Source of the DNA: Crossaster papposus
Taxonomy: Eukaryota; Echinodermata; Asteroidea; Velatida; Solasteridae
DNA length: 64,000 nt
Reading direction: 5' to 3'
Assembly (NCBI GenBank): GCA_037893245.1
Contig: JBAIAA010000258.1
Coordinates: 1,922,001-1,986,000 of the forward strand
Positions 58,940-64,000 of this stretch are shown here, in pieces (position 1 is the first letter of the stretch; the number at the start of each line of letters is the position of its first letter). Both the position numbers and the translations under genes were made by a program. The notes under the pieces are model-generated. The model was not told the DNA's origin. It saw only the letters and a program-made list of their open reading frames with translations, and searched no databases.

Positions 58940-60963
58940 GGACCTTATTCACAAAGCATCCGCACGCTTTAACGGATCCGTTAAGCCTCCGTTATGGTTT
59001 GCGCCATATTCACGAAGTATCCGCATAATAGCGAATCCGCAGAACACGGCCGTAAAAGGGCAATTGTTTTGCGGGAACTCCAGCGTTCCCGTAAAAGCTT
59101 ACGGATCTCCGCATAGCGCTAAAATGAAATGGCTGCAGTGTTTGTGGTTCTGCTGGAGAAGGAAAACAGGCGTACTCTTCGCCGCCAGCGAGTATTTCGT
59201 GATAGGTTACAGCCACTGGACATTTACGACGATGTGGAACTGATAAATAGGTATCGAATGCCAAGGCATGTACTGTTGAAGGTGAAAGATTTAATCCGTG
59301 ATCAAGTTGAACATCCGACACAGAGGTCGCATGCAATACCCGCCACGCAGATCATAACAGCCCTCCGAGTTTTCGCCGAAGTTTCCAATTAACAAATGGA
59401 GATTTAAGTGGAATTAGTCAGCCGTCTAACTTCTCGAATTGTTACCCGGGTCGCAACTGTCCTTAAAAGAATTTCGCCACAAATAATTCGATTTCCGAGG
59501 AACCTATAGCCAGTCAGAATCTGATCAAAGAAGGTTTCTACGATGAACGTCATCGTCGGATTCCAAAAGTTTTGGGATGCCTTGATGGATCACTTGTCGA
59601 GATTAAATGTCATGCACGTGACAAAGGTGCCTATACATATGCAGACATAACTACCACGCTATAAATGTCCAGGGGGTTTGCGACCACCAGAAGAAGTTCA
59701 CCAATATTGTTGCCAAGTGGCCAGGCTCGACCCATGATTCGTGTATGTGGACTCACTCAAGCCTCAACCACCAACTAGCCAATGGTCTTTCAAACGATGG
59801 TCACCTTCTAGGCGATTCTGCGTACCCCCTTCGATCATGGCTGCTTAACACCAGTACCACAACCTGATGATGATGATGCAGAACGTCGACACAATATTCA
59901 TCACCGAAAAACCCGACAGAACATCGAAGGAACTTTTCAATATGGCAGATGGAAAATGAGGTGGCAGTGCCTGCATAGCGAATGTAGGTGTTTACGGTGT
60001 CAGTATAGAAGGCCTACAGGTACTTGTATGTGAACTCTGCCATCCAGGAGCCATCGCATCTTTCTGGATGCAACTCTGAACTTGTGAAATGGTGCTGTCA
60101 TCCAGAAAGTAGCATTGTCTCTTGACAGATTTTCAAGTACTTTAGAATTCACTGACAACCACCTTCTATAATGCACATTACAAAATAATGTGGTCGACGT
60201 CAGTGAAAGTATCGTAACAAATAAAGCTCAGAGTTATTTACTATTGCACGAAAATGTGTTTGTGATGACTGTACATTCGTTTGGATGCCGGATTGTGTTA
60301 ATCGAAGACTGTTTCCGATAGTGTAAGATGTACACCACCCTCGAAAAAAACTGCCTTTGAAATCTGTTTGACAATGGGCCATGGTATAATAGTTTAGGTA
60401 AAATATGAATTGCTCCGCGTTGGCAAGAAATCAAGTGATGTGGTTTTGCTAATAATTTGTTGTTCATTATACCGCCCTTCCCGTAAAATGCTGGTTATCA
60501 TCAGATTATGTTTTTCGGAGATTTAAGTCAACTTCTTAATTTTACATGCTTTTTAACCAAAAAAAAGAATAGATTGGTATAATGCCTTTCACAGAAGAAG
60601 TTCACGAAATCGTTCCTTTGTTTGAGAAAATAACCAGTGCACTGTGGAAATTCATCTTTTTTTCGCCAAGAATTTGAAAGATAGGCCGCAATCAGCTACC
60701 ATATGTATTTTGGATTCATAACAATTCGACTACATTTCTATTTTAGGCTCTTATGAATTGTTACATATTCACGCAGGCGCTTCATTCACCCGTACAGCTC
60801 GTTGAACGACACCCCCATTATTAGCGGAGCTTCGCAATTTTACCGATACCTAACGGAACCTTTCGTGAATACGGCGTATAAGCGCAATTCTAACGTATCC
60901 GTTAGGCCATCCTCAAAGGCTGTTACGAACCTGATAATAGCGGATGCTTCGTGAATAAGGTCC
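58940..60963. mobile_element. degenerate PIF/Harbinger transposon nested in BEL/Pao integrase, TSD CAG
   Basis: Ends GGACCTTATTCACAAAGCAT and its inverse (one mismatch in 24), with the 3-bp direct repeat CAG at 58937-58939 and 60964-60966. Subterminal words AACGGATCCGTTA, GCGGAT and CCGTTAGG recur near both ends. It is a different family from the element at 49647-52560. Confidence 0.92.
59129..59850 (+). pseudogene. Harbinger transposase remnant
   Basis: ATG 59129 opens a HARBI1-like N-terminus (DDVELINRYRMPRHVLLKV), stopping at 59392. Later frames give IPKVLGCLDGSLVEIKC (first Asp, about 59560), FTNIVAKWPGSTHDSCMW (about 59697-59750) and HLLGDSAYPLRSWLL (second Asp, about 59804-59848). The Glu region was not found with confidence. 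Inactive. Confidence 0.82.
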
Positions 60964-60982
60964 CAGATGCCTTAAAGCATAT

Positions 60983-61380
60983 GTGACCTGCTCCCACAAA
61001 AACAGACATAAGTGGGTTTTTTTTTAAAGTGAGATATTGTTATTTCCATTTAGTACACGTCTTCAGCTTTTAGTTGGTACCAAAACCACTTTTATACCAT
61101 ACACACTTTTATGAGGATTTTATTTCGATGTATTTGGGAGATAAATTACCACTTCTAGGACACAGTTTGTCTCAATAAATGCATGAGTTTTGTACTTTCT
61201 CATCAATAAAGTTGATTTTGTTTAACCTAACTGAGGGTTAAAGTATACATATTAAAGAATAAAAAATAACGAAAAACAAAAATCGATGTCCGCCAAATTG
61301 TTCACCCCATTTCAACTTTGACAAGCTGTATCTCGAAATAGCCTGTAGGAATTATGTCAGAATTTGTAGAAGCGGGTCAC
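60983..61380. mobile_element. MITE nested in the BEL/Pao integrase
   Basis: Ends GTGACCTGCTCC / GAAGCGGGTCAC inverted, flanked by ATAT (60979-60982, 61381-61384), or equivalently TA with longer ends. About 398 bp, AT-rich, non-coding. Confidence 0.75.
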
Positions 61381-61596
61381 ATATGGAACCAGAGATGGTT
61401 CGGCGTCTTGCAAAGTACACAGTGTTATTCCGGTTCAACCCGCGTAATGCGCCTCACTTTGGAGGTATTTGGGAGCAGGAAGTACGAGCAGTAAAGGGTG
61501 CACTGAATGGTGTCCTCGGAGACCGCACAGTTGCTGAACCAGTACTCGAACGGTGCTGACTGAAGCAGAGGGTATCTTAAATTAAATTCTAAGCTC

Positions 61597-62091
61597 TTGG
61601 GCTATGCCTCGTCGGAGTTGGCAGACCCCGACCCAGTGACGCCGAATATGTTGTTGATGGGGCGGCGGGACCCTGCCCTTCCAATGGTCATCTACGATGA
61701 AGCCGAATTGAAGGGTCGACGCAACTGGCGCCACAGTCAAGTCTTGGCCGACCAATTCTGGCGCCAATTCATACGCTTGTACCTTCCAACCCTTCAGACT
61801 CGCCAGAAGTGGCAGCGTGAGGTGGACAACCTTACTGTCGGTGATGGTGTAATGATAGTCGACTAATAGCTCCCGCGATCACAGTGTCCAGTGGGTACAG
61901 TGTCTGAGCTTCTGCCGAGTAGCGATAGCAGGGTTTGGGCTGTTTGCGTCAGAGTTAACAACAGGGAGTATAAACGTCCAGTGGCTCGACTTGTGAGGTT
62001 GTCCAAGTATGAAACGAAGGACCCTGACGAATCCAGCGTGCCTCCTGATCAACCAGCAACCTTGAGTTCCTCGCCCAGTTGCGATTCCTAG
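61597..62091 (+). pseudogene. BEL/Pao pol C-terminal domain
   Basis: DPVTPNMLLMGR, WRHSQVLADQFWRQF, YLPTLQTRQKW and LTVGDGVMIVD (61621-61863), then double stops. After a frame change, VGTVSELLPSSDSRVWAVCV and KRPVARLVRL (about 61890-62010). These are the conserved blocks after the integrase in BEL/Pao, ending with a stop at 62089-62091, 46 bp before the 3' LTR. Confidence 0.82.
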
Positions 62092-62136
62092 ACGAGTAGT
62101 TTTAATGGTTGACAGTTTCAAGTGTTTCTACTAGTT

Positions 62137-62762
62137 TGCGAATTTCCTTAGGAAATTAGGGGGCGGCTTTGTTGAATCCAACTTTCTCAGATAGAGAGGG
62201 CGCCCTTCAATGTTGATGGTGGTGTTCTACAGAGTTTTCTTGCCACCTGGTGGCGCTTGTTATTACTAGCATCATGGCAGTTTTGCCCGTTTTCTAACCG
62301 TATTGTTCCCAGATTACATCATATCTAATCCGCTTCCATAACTATTGACTGGGTGAGTTTGACAAGCATTATTTTAGATTACAATGTAAAGATCCCTTTG
62401 ATATAATAGCATAAGTGATCTGTGCGACCATTTAGTGGGAAATTCAGGGGGGGGGGGGGGGTTCATGGGCTTATTTGTAACGTTGGCAACTAGTCGCTTT
62501 CCGTACCCATACCTATTGTATTATGATCACATCCGATGATAATCCATGTTATTGTTAAGTATTTGTTGATTGTTAATGCATGTACAATTATATTGTATGT
62601 TTGCAGCATACAAGAGAAGCACAGGGAAGAGAAAGAAAGAAACACAAACCAAGAACTGTGTGTCATGTGTCATGTGTTTTTTTATCGGCCAGCATGGTTT
62701 TAATAATTCTGTTTGAGGTTTCCTGCCAACCAACTCCAGTGAAGCCCAACACAGTTCCTACA
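62137..62762 (+). repeat. 3' LTR of the BEL/Pao element
   Basis: TGCGAATTTCCTTAGG to CACAGTTCCTACA; 626 bp, without the 466-bp segment of the 5' copy. Holds a 16-G run near 62446-62461. Confidence 0.88.
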
Positions 62763-63124
62763 CTATGCATAGTTTTCCTTAGCCTTGGTCAAGGCGTCAT
62801 TACCCGTCCGTACATACATGTACGTACGTCGATGCCACGATGCCCGAAATTTCGTAGGACTGTCTTGCGACGACGCCCGATGACCCACGATTTGCCCAAA
62901 TTGTATGTCGTGTCGTGGAACAAATGCGTCGTGGGTTCGTGACCAGGGCAGAACATTTCGTACGATCCGTTGTGACCGGGGCTTAACACAGAGCCCTTTG
63001 GGTGAAACGGAACAAATAAATTCCCATAGACCTAAGTGCTAAAACGCCCATACTTTCACGATCTTATTAAAATACTTAGAACTCTCACGTGTTCAGGGAC
63101 TACAGAAACATGACGACTAGCATG

Positions 63125-63275
63125 TCAATTTTATTTAAATTTCCTAATTTCCAATGAAAAACATATACATTGCCACCCTACTTCCGAGTGTCGCTAGGCA
63201 GCGCCGTTTGTCTGATTTTGTGTTGTTTCCTTTGAGCCCGCGCTTTGCTGGTGACTTCTATTTGTGTGGTGCGCC
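63125..63275 (+). repeat. dispersed repeat R2, copy 2
   Basis: Matches 52853-52990 closely, same orientation. Confidence 0.88.
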
Positions 63276-63394
63276 CTCTATCGACATAAAATAAGTCGAG
63301 TTTTCGGACAATTAATGCGTGGGCGGCTCATTAACCCTGAAAACACAGTTTCTACTTCTTTCTTTGAGCAGATGTAGGATAGAGCTATTACTCC

Positions 63395-63715
63395 AGCTTC
63401 GAAACCTATTAAGTCACATCGATTTGAAAGAATCTTGACTTGTAGTTGAATTATCGAGTGGTTTAGGCTTCTCGTCTGCGGGTTTCCATCACCTGGGCTC
63501 GAGTCCTAATCCTGGCCGACGTCTTTTTTTTTCTTCTCAGTTTTAACGCGCGCGATTTCGCAATCTTATCCTTAAAAGAATTAATTTCTCGTTTTCAAAT
63601 ACCAACCGGAGTTAGCTCAACGGCTTAATTCGCCAGGTTGAAGAGTCCTATATGAGAGTCGGTCAATGTGTAGAGTCATAGGTCCGTACCCCTGAATGCT
63701 TGGTCAACACATGGA
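63395..63715 (+). repeat. dispersed repeat R1, copy 2, with a tRNA-like block
   Basis: Matches 49350-49620. It has about 60 extra bases (about 63453-63513) reading GAGTGGTTTAGGC..., ending GGGCTCGAGTCCTAATCC, with tRNA A- and B-box-like words. So it is a tRNA-derived SINE head retained here and lost from copy 1, or inserted. Confidence 0.8.
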
Positions 63716-64000
63716 GAAATAAGACACAGGGAGTTTGAACGGCCCGCTAATCCCCCACAGGGTATTCACTGACCAATTGGAGACCCTGGATGACCAGTGA
63801 TAAAGGCATGGAGGCTTCCCGATTTACGACAGCGATAAGATCTCTCACATCTCAGGGTTTGGTACCGCTCGCCACCACATACTGGAGAAACGAATTGCTT
63901 GTGCGGTCAATAGTTAATAGTTCACTAGCAAGCAAACGAACCAGTTTTCGCATGCGCAGTAGCTCTCTGTCGGTCGAAACACGTGAGCCATTGTGGGAAA

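Larger units (their letters stand above)
58384..61563 (+). pseudogene. BEL/Pao integrase, interrupted by two insertions
   Basis: The HHCC zinc domain is visible (HFNHHAGTG, RTCAECRRW), then the catalytic core: GMDCFGP (first Asp, about 58730), TRAIHLELVECLDADHF and LLSDCGTNFQGAN (second Asp, about 58892). A TAA at 58850 breaks the frame. The core is split at 58939 by a Harbinger element (58940-60963, TSD CAG) and at 60982 by a MITE (60983-61380, repeat ATAT). The last part, RFNPRNAPHFGGIWEQEV with the catalytic Glu (about 61478), follows at 61384-61559 and ends at TGA. Dropping both insertions leaves the frame consistent, so it was continuous before they landed. Confidence 0.85.
54104..62762 (+). 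mobile_element. BEL/Pao LTR retrotransposon, defective, with two nested insertions
   Basis: Two LTRs in direct orientation enclose decayed gag, a truncated pol (RT connection, RNase H, integrase) and the typical C-terminal end of a BEL/Pao polyprotein. Protease and most of the reverse transcriptase are missing at about 57373. Stops and frameshifts occur throughout. No matching target duplication is seen (AAGAT left, CTATG right), so recombination with another copy or a misplaced LTR edge is possible. Confidence 0.88.
62763..64000. other. right end of window; dispersed repeats, no gene
   Basis: Holds R2 copy 2 (63125-63275) and R1 copy 2 (63395-63715). The rest shows no coding motif. Confidence 0.5.

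Noticed and set aside
54104..62762. treating the BEL/Pao element as intact
   Set aside because: Protease and RT are missing, gag and pol are shifted and stopped repeatedly, and two later elements split the integrase.

Overview
The window is animal nuclear DNA, most likely from a marine invertebrate and plausibly a deuterostome such as an echinoderm or hemichordate. This rests on the mix of elements: Tx1-like and CR1/L2-like LINEs, BEL/Pao, PIF/Harbinger, TTAA-type MITEs, and tRNA-derived SINEs ending in a GGCGCTAT-type tail. A species cannot be named from the sequence. I see no bacterial gene organisation, CRISPR array or rRNA.

Only one host gene is clear: a two-exon Ras-family gene of the RASD (Dexras1/Rhes) type on the + strand. 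Exon 1 (11283-11574) carries the P-loop, switch I and switch II. Exon 2 (42667-43229) carries NKCD, ETSAK, the RASD-type basic/acidic tail and a CAAX box. A GT-AG intron of about 31.1 kb separates them, and almost everything recognisable in it is transposon-derived.

Layout: 1-4045, a Tx1/L1-like LINE whose ORF2 is broken by a 19-bp tandem duplication. 4915-5289, a TTAA MITE. 5306-5337, a perfect 32-bp palindrome. 5445-6798, a CR1/L2-like LINE fragment on the - strand. About 6812-9180, three inverted-repeat elements nested one inside another. 9245-9578, a foldback. 10540-43230, the RASD gene; its intron holds a degenerate EN+RT LINE (13140-15485), several MITEs, satellites and SINEs, a MITE inserted in inverted orientation into another copy of its own family (29189-30343), a THAP-domain remnant (30759-31030), a 1.39-kb near-perfect inverted repeat (31233-32625 / 33316-34704), and a row of four hairpins (37612-37776). 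43352-44720, another degenerate LINE. 49647-52560, an apparently complete PIF/Harbinger transposon with an intact transposase. 54104-62762, a BEL/Pao retrotransposon with both LTRs, a protease/RT deletion, and two later insertions in its integrase.

The window reads as a RASD locus in a transposon-dense genome. The element-element nesting gives a relative chronology: BEL/Pao, then a Harbinger element and a MITE inside its integrase; an outer TACGG-rich element, then a CGGCCG-rich element, then an ACGCG-rich chimeric MITE at 7-9 kb. The most informative observation is that the 7752-8280 copy shares an internal junction with the nested composite at 29189-30343, so a self-nested composite appears to have moved using a new pair of ends.
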